A DNA stretch of 64,000 bases from Treponema socranskii subsp. buccale (GTDB taxonomy: Bacteria > Spirochaetota > Spirochaetia > Treponematales > Treponemataceae), in contig NZ_CP054258.1 in assembly GCF_024181585.1 (NCBI RefSeq), positions 372,001-436,000 on the forward strand, given 5' to 3'. Position 1 is the first letter of the stretch. The number at the start of each line of letters is the position of its first letter. This document shows positions 1 to 9,913 of this stretch, one piece after another. The position numbers and the translations under genes are program-made. Below the pieces are notes generated by a model, which worked only from the letters and a program-made list of their open reading frames with translations, made no database searches and was not told the origin of the DNA.

Positions 1-2261
1 TGTTTTCTGAAATATGCGGAAACGTTGTATTCGCCGGTCGGAGAGTAGGATTGCGTGGAGAATTTGATTTCTTCAAAGCCCGCGTCGTTGAGCGCGAATT
101 CTTTGTCGACTATCTCCGTGCCGTTCGGATCCGTGACGACGTAGGCGAGAGGAGTTCCCGCAAGGCTTTTCGCCCAATTTCCCGCTTTGACGATGAGACC
201 GAGTTTTGCCGTATCTCCCGGCCGGTAGATGCCGCGGTCTGAAAAAATATAGGTGTGAATCGCATCGGGGTCGAGCGCGCCGTATTCGCCGCCCGTATTG
301 AAATCCGAATAATCGAGCGAACGTCCGTAATCGGCATACGGCATAAATGCGAAGTCGCCTCCGTTTATCGCAGTATAGGCGACGGGACGATGTTCCTTGT
401 TGTTCATCGAAAGAGAAGGAAGCGTTACGTGGCCGTCGGATGCCGTAACGCCCGAAGCGAGCGTGTCGCCGTTGAGCGCGACGACTCGTATTTCGGAACC
501 CGCGACAGGGCGCCCCGTCGCAATCGACTGCACGAATACGTCGCAGGTTTTGTCGGCATTTTTTTTAACGATGATCCCCTGATCGGTTACGAGGATGAGC
601 CGCTCGTCGCCGCTTCCATTTTTTTCGCTCGACACGCGGAACAAAAAGAGACCGTACTTGAGATGCTGCGACGGGATCGAATTCAAATAGCCTGAAAAAT
701 CGAAGTTCGTATACGACGGTTTTTTCGCGCTCGTCGCAGCGACCGAAGCGTCGGAACGATAGACCGCACTCACATTGTTTTGATTGAAGATATAGTCGTA
801 GTTGAACGAAAAATTTTTCATATCGCCGTTCGACATCGACGCGATGTGATTGATTTCGTCGCTTTGCATGCGCCACACCGTGTAGTACACTTTGTCGACG
901 CCGCGCGTGAGCACCGGAATTTTTTTGCTGCCGCGCATCGAAATGATCGTACCGTCCGATAAAATCGTCGTCTCTTTCGGATAGGAGCGCACCTTTACGA
1001 CTTCTTCATACGGATCGGTCAGATAATAATCGCCGTAAAATTTCGCACCGTCTTTTACCGCGACGTACAGATACGCGCCCGGCTTCGCATCGATTACAAA
1101 CGAATGCATCGTATCGTATTCGAGTTCCGACGGCAACGCCGTAAACGAAAGCGCTTTACTGTTTTTAATAACGGTGTCGGTAACCTCTTCTTCGCTGTAC
1201 CACTCGTAATCTTTTGCGCCGCGCCTGCCCGGTTCTGCGGGTTTATCCTGCGGCAGTTCGTATACCGAAAGCGCGCTTTGCAAATTGTCGGCGCTTATCT
1301 TTGCCGTCGTTTCGATCGCGATCACCTGCTCGTATTCCTGCGCGTCGTTTTTGACAAGGGTAAAATCTATCGATTCGATTTTGGCATAGCTTGAAGAGCC
1401 GGGAACGGTAACCGATGCCGTCATCTTTTTCAAAGGCGACCCGCCCGAAGTCGATTTGATTCCCGCCGCAATCGCGATGTTCATCGTTACGTCTTTTGCA
1501 GGCACGCCGAGCGGTTCGGACGCGAAAAACGCCGTGCGCTTATCGTCGCTCAAACCCGCCGTGACCGTATAGCTGCGTTTTTCGAAAGTGCCGCTTTTCG
1601 GATTTTTCATATCGGGAGAAAGCGAGACGAGCTTTTCTATGCCGTCGGAGTTTATCGGAAAATTCGCACGAAGCGAAAAAGAGATATATTTTTTTGCGGG
1701 GTCGGCGGCGTCGATGCAGAATTCCTCATCTTCGATTTCCGCATAAAAATCGTCGGTTGAAAATTTTGCCGTATACGAACGGATTTTAACGTGGTCTGCA
1801 AAATCTTTTTTTGAAAACGAAATCTGATACTGCGTACCGAGCGGCCACGGCTCGGAAGGCGTAAAGACGAGTTCGTCGGAACCGATCCATCGCCACTCGC
1901 CTGCCATATCGGGTTTCATCGTTATGCCGCCGGCAACGATTTTATCGGCATCGTCTATTTTCGCCGCGGAACCGTTGAATGAAACGACGAGCGGATCTTT
2001 CGCGTTTTCGAGCAAGTCCGGCTCTTCGACCGAATAACCGATTTCCATTTTAAGCGGCATCTTCGACGAGATAAATGCCCATGCAAACAAACCCGCGACG
2101 GCGAGCACGATGAGGCCGACAAGGGATGCGAGCGAAATGAGAGCGATTTTCCGCGCTTTTTTAAATCCGGCTTTATTGCGGAAAAAGAAACGACCGATCG
2201 CCTTCATCCATTCAGGCGCTTCATACGTTCCGAAAATTTTTGACCACGCGATTTTACCCAT
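1..2261 (-). CDS. Alpha-2-macroglobulin family protein (N-terminal part, runs off the window)
   Basis: About 753 codons of a larger protein are visible; the C-terminus lies beyond base 1. Translation starts at ATG 2261-2259, with GGGAGA upstream. A short cytoplasmic N-terminus is followed by one hydrophobic segment (about residues 33-54, rich in L, V, A, I), so it is probably anchored in the inner membrane and faces the periplasm; there is no lipobox. Successive beta-sandwich-like stretches follow. Near residues 660-680 is the MG2-type motif FSDRGIYRPGDTAKLGL, typical of bacterial alpha-2-macroglobulins. These proteins trap proteases as part of envelope defence. The thioester and complement-like domains would be off the window and cannot be checked. 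The family assignment rests on this motif and the layout. Confidence 0.85.
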   Translation of the reverse strand, partial: MGKIAWSKIFGTYEAPEWMKAIGRFFFRNKAGFKKARKIALISLASLVGLIVLAVAGLFAWAFISSKMPLKMEIGYSVEEPDLLENAKDPLVVSFNGSAAKIDDADKIVAGGITMKPDMAGEWRWIGSDELVFTPSEPWPLGTQYQISFSKKDFADHVKIRSYTAKFSTDDFYAEIEDEEFCIDAADPAKKYISFSLRANFPINSDGIEKLVSLSPDMKNPKSGTFEKRSYTVTAGLSDDKRTAFFASEPLGVPAKDVTMNIAIAAGIKSTSGGSPLKKMTASVTVPGSSSYAKIESIDFTLVKNDAQEYEQVIAIETTAKISADNLQSALSVYELPQDKPAEPGRRGAKDYEWYSEEEVTDTVIKNSKALSFTALPSELEYDTMHSFVIDAKPGAYLYVAVKDGAKFYGDYYLTDPYEEVVKVRSYPKETTILSDGTIISMRGSKKIPVLTRGVDKVYYTVWRMQSDEINHIASMSNGDMKNFSFNYDYIFNQNNVSAVYRSDASVAATSAKKPSYTNFDFSGYLNSIPSQHLKYGLFLFRVSSEKNGSGDERLILVTDQGIIVKKNADKTCDVFVQSIATGRPVAGSEIRVVALNGDTLASGVTASDGHVTLPSLSMNNKEHRPVAYTAINGGDFAFMPYADYGRSLDYSDFNTGGEYGALDPDAIHTYIFSDRGIYRPGDTAKLGLIVKAGNWAKSLAGTPLAYVVTDPNGTEIVDKEFALNDAGFEEIKFSTQSYSPTGEYNVSAYFRK

Positions 2262-2271
2262 ACAGCTGTCT

Positions 2272-2400
2272 CCCAATCAACACCCCCGACTCAAGCGTCG
2301 GGGTATGTTGTTCTCATAAGGTGGTTGCAGTCGGCTTTAATACCCTTTGTTACGACGCAAGCGTCGGGGTATTAAACCCTCCGCACGAATAAAAAAGGGA
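2272..2400. repeat. Fragment of the dispersed intergenic repeat with two hairpins
   Basis: This holds CCCCGAC/GTCGGGG (2284-2303) and a longer stem with arms TAATACCC (2338-2345) and GGGTATTA (2367-2374). The words CTCATAAGG, TTGCAGTCGGCTTT and CCTCCGC.CG.ATAAAA recur at 40558-40645 and partly at 20418-20465, marking it as a degenerate member of the same repeat family. No convincing coding signal was seen. Confidence 0.6.
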
Positions 2401-2577
2401 TATGCCGCCGCAGATTTCAAAGAAGATTATAACATTTTAATCTTTACTAAACAATCGCAGATCACTATGATAAACGGGACGAAATCAATCGAATACATAT
2501 ATACGGCTACACGGAAGAACGCTAACAAGCGACGGCCGCATCGGCGTCGCTTTCAGCTCATTATACGAAGCAGGAGG

Positions 2578-2790
2578 TATGATAAAAAGCGCCGTCTGAA
2601 ATAGCGCCGTCACTTTTTATCTCGAGTTTGCTCGGATGTTTGCAGAAAACTTGTATACGTATTGTTCCTGTAAAAATTAGGATGGATACGATACATTTTA
2701 TTTTGCAAACTCGACTATATAACGTGCGCGCTCGCGCGCACGGCTAAAAACTTTTTCGGAAGTTGAAACTTCCTGCAAAAGTTTTTATGG
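2578..2790 (+). promoter_or_regulatory. Multi-hairpin 5' element ahead of the alcohol dehydrogenase gene (copy 1)
   Basis: Four inverted repeats lie in series. GATAAAAAG pairs with CTTTTTATC (2581-2620). TCGAGTTTGC (2622-2631) pairs with GCAAACTCGA (2705-2714). A GC hairpin GTGCGCGC/GCGCGCAC spans 2724-2741. A 41-nt hairpin (2746-2786) has arms AAAAACTTTT/AAAAGTTTTT and an inner stem GGAAGTT/AACTTCC. It ends 11 nt before the ATG, directly against the ribosome binding site GGAGG. The same arrangement, with matching sequence, precedes tatD at 23343-23637. An RNA switch, attenuator or mobile element are all possible; the function is unknown. Confidence 0.7.
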
Positions 2791-2797
2791 AGGTAAT

Positions 2798-3952
2798 ATG
2801 AAGTACGCAACGTTCAGCATCCCCAACAGGATCGTCCACGGTGCAGGTGCATTGGAGTTTCTTTCCACGTTGGAAGGGAAAAAAGCGGTCATAGTCACCG
2901 GCGGAAGCTCGATGAAAAAATTCGGATTCATCGATGAAGCTAAAGGCTATTTGGAAAAAGCGGGAATGCAGGTGGAAGTCATAGACGGCGTTGAACCCGA
3001 TCCTTCCATTAAAACCTGTAAAGACGGCGGGGCGAAGATGGCCGAATTCAAGCCCGACTGGATCATCGCATTGGGCGGCGGATCCTCGATGGACGCCGCC
3101 AAAATCATGTGGGTGTATTACGAATATCCGGGCTATAATTTCGACGATTTGGTCGCATTCAAATTTCCGAAGCTGCGGACAAAAGCAAAACTGATCGGCA
3201 TCCCGTCCACGTCCGGCACGGCGTCCGAAATCACGGCGTTTTCCGTTATCACCGACAGAGAAAAAAATATCAAATACCCTTTGGTCAGTCCCGATATCAT
3301 TCCCGATATCGCCATCGTCGACGATAGAATTCCGGCAAAGATGCCGCCGCTCGTTACGGCGCAAACCGGTATGGACGTCATGACGCATGCGATCGAAGCG
3401 TATGTTTCGACCGCCCATGACGATTACACCGATCCCTATGCGCTCGAAGCGATCCGGCTCGTATTCGAATATCTCGAACGGGCAGTCGCAAACGGCAGCG
3501 ATATGGAAGCGCGCGGAAAGATGCATACGGCATCTACCGTTGCGGGTATCGCGTTCAGCAACTGTTCGCTCGGCATCGTGCATTCTATGGCGCATAAGAT
3601 CGGCGGAGAATTTCATTTGACACACGGAGAGGCGAACGCCATCATGCTTCCGTACATCATCGACTACAACAGAAAGGAAACCGACCGCTACAGCAAATTG
3701 GAAGGCGCTTTGGGCATAGATGATATCGCAAAAGCGGTGACGGCTTTAAATAGAAAGGTCGGCATTACGCGCACGATTCAAGAAGGCAAAAACACCGTCA
3801 TCCCCGAAGATGCATTCCTCAAGGTATTGGATCTGATGAGCGAGCGGGCATTCAACGATGCGTGTACGCTTACCAATCCGAGAAAAACATCGCCTGCCGA
3901 TATTAAAAAGATTTACCTCGCTGCATACTACGGCAAAGACATCGACTTCTAA
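2798..3952 (+). CDS. Iron-containing alcohol dehydrogenase
   Basis: The 384-aa protein has the usual length for group III metal-dependent alcohol dehydrogenases. These cytoplasmic enzymes interconvert alcohols and aldehydes with NAD(P)H in fermentation. The N-terminal half has the nucleotide-binding GGGSSMDAAK motif (about residues 93-102). The C-terminal half carries the metal-ligand region: GMDVMTHAIEAYVS, then GIVHSMAHKIGG and HLTHGEANA, which supply the Asp and three His ligands. The start follows GGAGG with 6-nt spacing. It appears monocistronic, between the multi-hairpin 5' element and a terminator at 3990-4029. Substrate (ethanol, butanol or a diol) and cofactor preference cannot be read from the sequence. 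Confidence 0.93.
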   Translation: MKYATFSIPNRIVHGAGALEFLSTLEGKKAVIVTGGSSMKKFGFIDEAKGYLEKAGMQVEVIDGVEPDPSIKTCKDGGAKMAEFKPDWIIALGGGSSMDAAKIMWVYYEYPGYNFDDLVAFKFPKLRTKAKLIGIPSTSGTASEITAFSVITDREKNIKYPLVSPDIIPDIAIVDDRIPAKMPPLVTAQTGMDVMTHAIEAYVSTAHDDYTDPYALEAIRLVFEYLERAVANGSDMEARGKMHTASTVAGIAFSNCSLGIVHSMAHKIGGEFHLTHGEANAIMLPYIIDYNRKETDRYSKLEGALGIDDIAKAVTALNRKVGITRTIQEGKNTVIPEDAFLKVLDLMSERAFNDACTLTNPRKTSPADIKKIYLAAYYGKDIDF

Positions 3953-3989
3953 AAGCAGCCGCGCGCATTGCGCAGCAGCGTGATCTTAC

Positions 3990-4029
3990 CCGCAGCGGAG
4001 ATGCAATTGCCTTCGCTGCGGTTTTTTTT
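3990..4029 (+). terminator. Intrinsic terminator after the alcohol dehydrogenase gene
   Basis: The stem CCGCAGCG/CGCTGCGG is followed by eight T residues, 37 nt downstream of the stop codon. Confidence 0.85.
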
Positions 4030-4183
4030 CGCATGGGATTGTCCCCGACTTTTGAAACAGGCCCGTCTCTCCGTTTTGACAGACAATCGACGAATGATGT
4101 AGCGCGATAAACCTGCACGCGCGAACGGAAAGAGGTCATGGGTAAAAATTGATTTCCGTTTTGCGCAAGGTTGTCCGTTCCGA

Positions 4184-4212
4184 TTTACTTTATTTTCACC
4201 AACTGCTAAAAT
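4184..4212 (+). promoter_or_regulatory. Promoter placing transcription start at the DUF711 start codon
   Basis: TTTACT (4184-4189), a 17-nt spacer, TAAAAT (4207-4212), then only 6 nt to the ATG at 4219. No Shine-Dalgarno sequence is present. This predicts a leaderless mRNA. Confidence 0.6.
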
Positions 4213-4218
4213 AGCGCT

Positions 4219-5580
4219 ATGATTTTTTCAGCGACCGAAATCGAACAGACTGTCAATATGTTTATGCGGCAAAAGCTCGACATCCGCGCGATCACGATGG
4301 GCATTTCGCTGCGGGACTGCATTTCAGACGACGGCAAAAAATGCCGAAACCGCATCTACGATAAAATTATGAAGCGGGCGGGAAACCTCGTCAAAGTCGG
4401 CCGCGAAATCGAAGCGGAATTCGGAGTGCCTATCATTAACAAACGTATTGCTGTCACGCCGATTGCGATGATTGCGGAAGCGAGCGGCGAACGAAATTAC
4501 GTCGCGTGGGCGGAAACGCTCGACAAAGCCGCAAAGGAACTCGGCGTCGATTTTGCCGGCGGTTTTTCGGCTCTCGTGCAAAAGGGTATCACTGCGGGCG
4601 ACGCCGTCCTTATCGATTCTATTCCCGCGGCTCTTGCATGCACCGAACGGGTGTGTTCGTCGGTCAATCTCGGTTCGACGAAGAGCGGCATCAATATGGA
4701 CGCCGTAAAACTCATGGGACAAATCGTCAAAAAAACGGCGGAGCGCACGAAAGAAAAAGACGGCATCGGCTGCGCAAAGCTCGTCGTGTTCTGCAACGCT
4801 CCGGAAGACAATCCGTTTATGGCGGGCGCTTTTCACGGACCGGGAGAAGGGGATGCGGTACTGAGTGTCGGCGTTTCGGGACCGGGCGTCATCCTCGCCG
4901 CCGCAAAAGAATACAAAGGAAAGCCGATCGACGAACTTGCCGACGGCATCAAAAAAACGGCGTTCAAAGTTTCGCGCATGGGACAGCTTGTCGGAACGGA
5001 AGCGGCGCACCGGCTCGGCGTCGAATTCGGCATCCTCGATCTGTCGCTTGCGCCGACTCCCGCCGTCGGAGATTCGGTTGCGCGCATCCTCGAAGAATGC
5101 GGCCTTGAAAGCGCGGGCGCACCCGGTACGACGGCAGCTCTCGCTATGCTCACCGACATGGTAAAAAAGGGCGGCGTTATGGCGAGTACGAAAGTCGGCG
5201 GTCTTTCGGGCGCCTTCATTCCCGTGTCGGAAGACGAGGGGATGATACGCGCGGTAAAAGAGCACTCGATTACGCTCGAAAAACTCGAAGCGATGACGAC
5301 GGTGTGTTCGGTCGGCCTCGACATGATAGCGATCCCCGGCGATACGGAAGCGTCGACTATCAGCGGCATCATCGCGGATGAACTGGCGATCGGTATGGTC
5401 AACAACAAAACGACCGCAGTGCGCGTCATCCCCGTTCCCGGAAAAACGACGGGCGATTGGGCGGAGTTCGGCGGCCTCTTAGGCGGTGCGCCGATTATGG
5501 CGGTGAACGCGTTCGGCTGTAAAGAATTTATCGATCGCGGCGGCCGCATTCCCGCTCCCATTCACAGCTTCAGAAATTAA
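4219..5580 (+). CDS. DUF711 / UPF0210 (PFL) family protein
   Basis: The 453-aa protein matches the full length of the UPF0210 family, widespread in anaerobes and methanogens. Members often sit near an ACT-domain protein; none is adjacent here. Small-residue segments, including the C-terminal [21 protein letters not shown] stretch, are characteristic. It has no signal peptide or membrane segment, so it is probably cytoplasmic; the biochemical role is unknown. The start is the first ATG. It has no ribosome binding site but lies 6 nt after a good -10 box, consistent with leaderless translation. A 55-bp repeat begins exactly at its stop codon. Confidence 0.88.
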   Translation: MIFSATEIEQTVNMFMRQKLDIRAITMGISLRDCISDDGKKCRNRIYDKIMKRAGNLVKVGREIEAEFGVPIINKRIAVTPIAMIAEASGERNYVAWAETLDKAAKELGVDFAGGFSALVQKGITAGDAVLIDSIPAALACTERVCSSVNLGSTKSGINMDAVKLMGQIVKKTAERTKEKDGIGCAKLVVFCNAPEDNPFMAGAFHGPGEGDAVLSVGVSGPGVILAAAKEYKGKPIDELADGIKKTAFKVSRMGQLVGTEAAHRLGVEFGILDLSLAPTPAVGDSVARILEECGLESAGAPGTTAALAMLTDMVKKGGVMASTKVGGLSGAFIPVSEDEGMIRAVKEHSITLEKLEAMTTVCSVGLDMIAIPGDTEASTISGIIADELAIGMVNNKTTAVRVIPVPGKTTGDWAEFGGLLGGAPIMAVNAFGCKEFIDRGGRIPAPIHSFRN

Positions 5581-5633
5581 CAGGTCGAACGTCGAGTTTT
5601 AGGAAATTCGAAATTGAAATTAATAATTTGCAA
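5578..5633 (+). repeat. Post-stop repeat, copy 1
   Basis: It starts at the TAA of the DUF711 gene. The motifs AGGTCGAACGTCGAGTTTT, GAAATTGAA and TTAATAATTT are shared in order and spacing with 8240-8296, which starts at the stop codon of glpK. The role is unknown. Confidence 0.6.
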
Positions 5634-5677
5634 GTGTCGCCGTTTATTGATGTACGAAAAAATCGGAAGGTATCTTT

Positions 5678-6598
5678 ATGCGCTTTATTCCGGTCGATGA
5701 AAAAAAGAAAGCGGAAACGCTCGCTTTCCTCACAAAGTACGAACGCACTTGCGTATCGCTTATCGAACATGTCCGCCGCGGCGAAAGCGACATTTTCTCG
5801 ATCGAAGGCGATGCGCGCGAAACGCTCGGCGTCATAAGCGTCAAAAGCAGAATGCTCCTGTGTGTTCCGAATGCACGTTCGCTGCAAAACGATAAAGCGT
5901 TTTGCTCATCCCTCAAAGTATTTTTGTCGGACAAAAAAATCTCATGCGTAAACGGAGAAGCCGAAGCGTCGCACCTCATCATGAAAATTTTTGCGGAACT
6001 CGGCAGGACGCCGCTCCACATAAACGAATATGCGCTCATGACGCTTTCCGAAGCGGCGTTAAAAAACCTCAAGACAAAAGAAGGTCGGTATGCGTCGGTA
6101 TCGGAAGGACAGCAAACGCTCATTGCCCGGCATACGGCGAGAGCCGCCGGTGAAAAAGCGTATTGTGAACAATTTAAAATAGTCCGATGCGGTATAAAGG
6201 ATGCGGATGCGCTCATGCCGCTGCAACTCGCATACGAAGCCGAAGAAGTGCTGCCGCCGTGCAGGACGCAAAATCCCGCCGTTACCCGAAAAAATCTCGA
6301 ACGCATTTTAAAAACCGAATACGTTCTTGCGCTGCAAAACTCACGCGGCGAGACGGCTGCAAAGGCGAACACGAATGCGATCGGTATCCGCTGGGCGCAG
6401 ATAGGCGGAGTGTACACTGCTCCCGATTTCAGAAGAAAGGGGTGCGCGTCGCTCCTCGTCGAAACGCTCGCCGAAAAAATCGTCGCATCGAATCGGCTGC
6501 CGGTGCTCTACGCACGGAACGGAAATGAGGGCGCACAAAAAGCATATTCGGCGATCGGTTTTACGAAGACGGGCGGCTTTACGATTGCGTATTATTAA
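5678..6598 (+). CDS. GNAT-family N-acetyltransferase
   Basis: 306 aa. The C-terminal third has the acetyl-CoA-binding motif A of GNAT enzymes, VYTAPDFRRKGCASLL (about residues 246-261), then the N-(E)-AQKAY-IGF motif usual near the fold's end. The N-terminal half (about 150 aa) is divergent, as in two-lobed GNAT proteins. GGAAGG lies about 9 nt before the ATG. Such enzymes move an acetyl group from acetyl-CoA to an amine on a small molecule, peptide or protein; the substrate here is unknown. It stands alone between two copies of the post-stop repeat, the second after glpK. Confidence 0.85.
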   Translation: MRFIPVDEKKKAETLAFLTKYERTCVSLIEHVRRGESDIFSIEGDARETLGVISVKSRMLLCVPNARSLQNDKAFCSSLKVFLSDKKISCVNGEAEASHLIMKIFAELGRTPLHINEYALMTLSEAALKNLKTKEGRYASVSEGQQTLIARHTARAAGEKAYCEQFKIVRCGIKDADALMPLQLAYEAEEVLPPCRTQNPAVTRKNLERILKTEYVLALQNSRGETAAKANTNAIGIRWAQIGGVYTAPDFRRKGCASLLVETLAEKIVASNRLPVLYARNGNEGAQKAYSAIGFTKTGGFTIAYY

Positions 6599-6711
6599 GT
6601 CGAATGCCGCGTTCCGATAGTGTTTTAAAACAAAGGGCTGTTTTCGACCTGTCACCTTATCGATTGTAAAATTTTTTATTGTTTTTTTGGGCTATGCGGC
6701 GAATTTCGTGG

Positions 6712-6717
6712 TATAAT
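6712..6717 (+). promoter_or_regulatory. -10 box of the glpK promoter
   Basis: TATAAT lies 25 nt before the GTG start. The -35 region is weak (a TTGGGC-like hexamer at a long spacing), after a T-rich tract. Confidence 0.5.
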
Positions 6718-6742
6718 GGCACTTATATCGCGGAGGTGCGCT

Positions 6743-8242
6743 GTGTCCGAAAAAAAATATATCGTTGCGCTCGATCAGGGAACGACGTCGTCGCGGGCTG
6801 TCGTGTTCAATCACGGGGCGAATAAGGTTGCAAGCGCGCAGCAGGAATTCAATCAATATTATCCGAAGCCCGGCTGGGTCGAACACGATGCCGAAGAATT
6901 GTTTTTGAGTCAGCTTTCGGTACTCCGAGAAGCCGTGCGGAGCGCCCGCATAGAAGAAGGGCAGATTGCGGCTATCGGCATAACGAATCAGCGGGAAACG
7001 GTCGTATTGTGGGATAAGGCGACGGGAAAGCCCGTGTACCGCGCCATCGTATGGCAATGCCGCCGAACGGCCGAACTCGCCGATGAATTGGTACTGTCGG
7101 GACAGGGGGACGTGATCCGCGAAAAAACGGGCTTGCTTCCCGACGCGTATTTTTCCGGTACGAAAATCAAATGGATTTTGGACAACGTCGAAGGCGTGCG
7201 TAAACGCGCGGAAAACGGAGAGATCCTTGCCGGTACGATAGATACGTGGCTCGTGTGGAAGCTGAGCGGCGGCAAATGTCACGTGACGGATTATACGAAT
7301 GCGTGCCGCACGATGCTTTTCAATATTCACACGCTGAAATGGGACGACGACCTTTTGCAGCTGCTCGGTATACCGCGCTGTATCCTTCCCGACGTAAAAG
7401 ATTCATCGTGCGTGTATACGACGACCGACAAGAACGTATGCGGTTTCGAAGTTCCTATCGCTTCCGTCATCGGCGATCAGCAGGCGGCGCTTTTCGGTCA
7501 AGGCTGCTTTAACGAAGGCGAAACGAAATCGACGTACGGTACCGGCTGCTTTATGCTCATGCACACGGGAACGAAGCCGGTTGCTTCTTCGCATAAGCTT
7601 TTGACGACGATTGCGCTCGGCATAAACGGTTCCGTGACATACGCGCTCGAAGGCAGCGTGTTTATCGGCGGAGCGCTCATCAAATGGCTGCGTGACGAAC
7701 TCGGTCTTATTAAAACTGCACATGAATGCGATACGCTTGCAGAAACCGTTTCCGATTCGAACGACGTGATTATCGTGCCGGCTTTTACGGGGCTCGGTGC
7801 GCCGTATTGGGATCCCTACGCGCGCGGTACGATTGCGGGACTGACGCGCGGTGTGAATAAAGCGCACATCTGCCGTGCGGCGCTCGAAGCGATCGCGTTT
7901 CAAGTAAAGGACGAGCTTGAGTGCATGAAAGAGGATGCAGGCTGTGCGATTCCGACGCTCAAAGTCGACGGCGGGGCGAGCGTGAGCAATCCGATGATGC
8001 AGTTTCAATCCGACATCCTCGATACGCCCGTGTACCGGCCGAAAAACGTCGAAACGACGGTGACGGGCGCGGCCTTTCTTGCGGGGCTTGCCGTAGGTGT
8101 TTGGCACGATAAAGACGAATTGCTCGGCTTTTGGAAAATGGATAAAATTTTTACTCCCGAGATGGAAAATAAAAAGCGCGATGCGCTGTACGCGTCGTGG
8201 AAGCGTGCGGTCGAACGTGCAAAAGGCTGGGCGATACATTAA
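6743..8242 (+). CDS. glpK: Glycerol kinase
   Basis: 499 aa, the standard length. The enzyme phosphorylates glycerol with ATP to glycerol-3-phosphate in the cytoplasm. The N-terminal [14 protein letters not shown] phosphate-binding loop of the FGGY family is present. So are the glycerol-site residues (QCRRTAE, then [15 protein letters not shown]) and the C-terminal ATP-site segment [21 protein letters not shown] chose GTG 6743 because GCGGAGG lies 7 nt upstream and the family pattern starts [12 protein letters not shown]; the longer ATG reading at 6716 overlaps the -10 box. It heads the glycerol module with the two FAD oxidoreductases and DUF1667 gene downstream. No uptake facilitator gene is visible nearby. 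Confidence 0.97.
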   Translation: MSEKKYIVALDQGTTSSRAVVFNHGANKVASAQQEFNQYYPKPGWVEHDAEELFLSQLSVLREAVRSARIEEGQIAAIGITNQRETVVLWDKATGKPVYRAIVWQCRRTAELADELVLSGQGDVIREKTGLLPDAYFSGTKIKWILDNVEGVRKRAENGEILAGTIDTWLVWKLSGGKCHVTDYTNACRTMLFNIHTLKWDDDLLQLLGIPRCILPDVKDSSCVYTTTDKNVCGFEVPIASVIGDQQAALFGQGCFNEGETKSTYGTGCFMLMHTGTKPVASSHKLLTTIALGINGSVTYALEGSVFIGGALIKWLRDELGLIKTAHECDTLAETVSDSNDVIIVPAFTGLGAPYWDPYARGTIAGLTRGVNKAHICRAALEAIAFQVKDELECMKEDAGCAIPTLKVDGGASVSNPMMQFQSDILDTPVYRPKNVETTVTGAAFLAGLAVGVWHDKDELLGFWKMDKIFTPEMENKKRDALYASWKRAVERAKGWAIH

Positions 8243-8296
8243 TAGGTCAAATGTCGAGTTTTGAAAATCTTAGCGAAATTGAACTTAATAATTTTT
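8240..8296 (+). repeat. Post-stop repeat, copy 2
   Basis: It starts at the TAA of glpK and is homologous to 5578-5633 (AGGTCAAATGTCGAGTTTT, GAAATTGAA, TTAATAATTT). It contains a 3-nt length difference. Confidence 0.6.
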
Positions 8297-8389
8297 TCTG
8301 CTCATTGATAATTTTTTCCCGGTTGCTTGAAAACTTCGGTTTTTAGAAGCGCCGATAATCGATAGGTAACTATGTTTGCTGGAGGCATC

Positions 8390-9913
8390 ATGAATAGCAT
8401 GATTACGTATGATGTCGCAATAATCGGCGCGGGAATCACCGGCGCCTGCATTGCGCGGGAGCTTGCAAAAACTTCCGCAAAGGTCGCGCTCATCGAAAAA
8501 GAAAACGATGTTGCGTGCGGCAGTTCGAAAGCGAACTCCGCGATCGTTCACGGAGGATTCGATCCCGTGCCGGGTACGCTCATGGCGCGCCTCAACGTGC
8601 GCGGAAGCGAACTGTATCCGGAACTTGCAAAAAAATTGCATTTCGATTACGAAAATAACGGCTCGCTCGTTATCGCCTTCGACGAGCAGGGCAGGACGCT
8701 TTTAAATACGCTGCTCGACCGCGGCAAAAAAAACGGCGTAAAGGATTTGCGTATCGTTGAAAGCGAAGAACTGCACGATATGGAACCGAATCTCGGCGAC
8801 AATTCGCTTGCGGCGCTGTACTCTCCGACTGCGGGGATCATGTGTCCGTACAAAGCGACGTGGGCCTTTGCCGAAAGCGCGGTCATAAACGGCGCGGAAT
8901 TCTTCAGAAATACGGCGGTTCACGCGATCGAAAAAACGGACGGTATCTTCGTGCTGCGTACGGGGCACGGAGAGATCCGCGCGAAGTACGTCGTAAACGC
9001 CGCAGGCATCTTTGCGGATAAAGTGAGCGCGATGGCGGGCGCTCGAAAATTCGTCATCAAGCAGCGGCGCGGTGAATACTGTCTTCTCGATAACAACTGT
9101 AAATCCCTCGTCAATCATACGCTCTTTCAAACGCCGACCGCGCTCGGAAAAGGCGTGCTCGTAACGCAGACCGTCGACGGCAATATTCTGATCGGACCGA
9201 GCGCCGACGATCAAAGCGGCGATATGAACGGCTATACCGGTACGACCGCCGCATCGCAGGCGGACGTGCTTGCAAAAGCGTCGCTGACGATCCCCGATAT
9301 TCCCCGCGGCAATATTATCAATTCCTTTGCCGGTATCCGCGCGATCGCCTGCGAAGCGGATGAAAACGGAAATGCGGGCGAAAGCGTCGAAGATTTTATC
9401 ATCGAAGAAGATGCGAACGTAAAAGGTTTTATCAACGCGAGCGGTATCTGCTCGCCCGGTCTTTCAGCCGCTCCGGCAATTGCCGAATACGTCGCGGAAC
9501 TGCTTAAAAGCGCGGGTCTCGCTGTAAAAAAGCGAAACGATTTTATCGAAGAGCGAAAGGGGATCACCGCTTTTCATACGGCGGATATTGCGATGCGCTT
9601 AAAACTTATTAAAGAAGATCCGCTGTACGGGCAGATCATCTGCCGCTGCGAAACGGTAACCGAAGCGGAAATCGTGCAGGCGATCCGTTCTCCGCTCGGC
9701 GCGCTCGATGTCGACGGCATCAAGCGGAGGACGCGAGCGGGCATGGGCAGGTGCCAAAGCGGTTTTTGCTCGCCGCGCGTTACGGAAATCCTTTCGCGCG
9801 AAGCGCATATTCCGATGACGTCGGTGACGAAAAAGGGCGGGGCGTCGTTCATGCTTGCAGGCAAAACGCGCGACTTTTCCGACGATGAATCGATGCAGGG
9901 GGCAAAACGATGA
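8390..9913 (+). CDS. Anaerobic-type glycerol-3-phosphate dehydrogenase, FAD subunit with BFD-like domain
   Basis: 507 aa. The N-terminus has the dinucleotide-binding AIIGAGITGACIAREL motif of DAO-type flavoproteins. GSSKANSAIVHGGFD is the segment shared with GlpA and related G3P dehydrogenases. The last about 100 residues form a BFD-like [2Fe-2S] domain: ICRCETVTEAEI followed by GRCQSGFC gives four cysteines. ATG 8390 is preferred over 8372 because GGAGG lies at proper spacing before it. It overlaps the next gene by 4 nt (ATGA), implying translational coupling. It should oxidise G3P to dihydroxyacetone phosphate, passing electrons to the partner flavoprotein and DUF1667 protein. This combination is common in anaerobes. 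Confidence 0.9.
   Translation: MNSMITYDVAIIGAGITGACIARELAKTSAKVALIEKENDVACGSSKANSAIVHGGFDPVPGTLMARLNVRGSELYPELAKKLHFDYENNGSLVIAFDEQGRTLLNTLLDRGKKNGVKDLRIVESEELHDMEPNLGDNSLAALYSPTAGIMCPYKATWAFAESAVINGAEFFRNTAVHAIEKTDGIFVLRTGHGEIRAKYVVNAAGIFADKVSAMAGARKFVIKQRRGEYCLLDNNCKSLVNHTLFQTPTALGKGVLVTQTVDGNILIGPSADDQSGDMNGYTGTTAASQADVLAKASLTIPDIPRGNIINSFAGIRAIACEADENGNAGESVEDFIIEEDANVKGFINASGICSPGLSAAPAIAEYVAELLKSAGLAVKKRNDFIEERKGITAFHTADIAMRLKLIKEDPLYGQIICRCETVTEAEIVQAIRSPLGALDVDGIKRRTRAGMGRCQSGFCSPRVTEILSREAHIPMTSVTKKGGASFMLAGKTRDFSDDESMQGAKR

Noticed and set aside
2347-2604. 85-codon open frame upstream of adh
   Set aside because: It crosses repeat hairpins and a 5' element; codon use is not gene-like. 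A 6-codon frame inside the element (MIKSAV, also in the tatD copy) has a purine tract too close to the ATG to call a leader peptide.
2744-3625. Long open frame antisense to the alcohol dehydrogenase gene
   Set aside because: It runs opposite to a certain gene, has low-complexity Arg/Phe/Asp-rich content caused by codon bias, and has no ribosome binding site.
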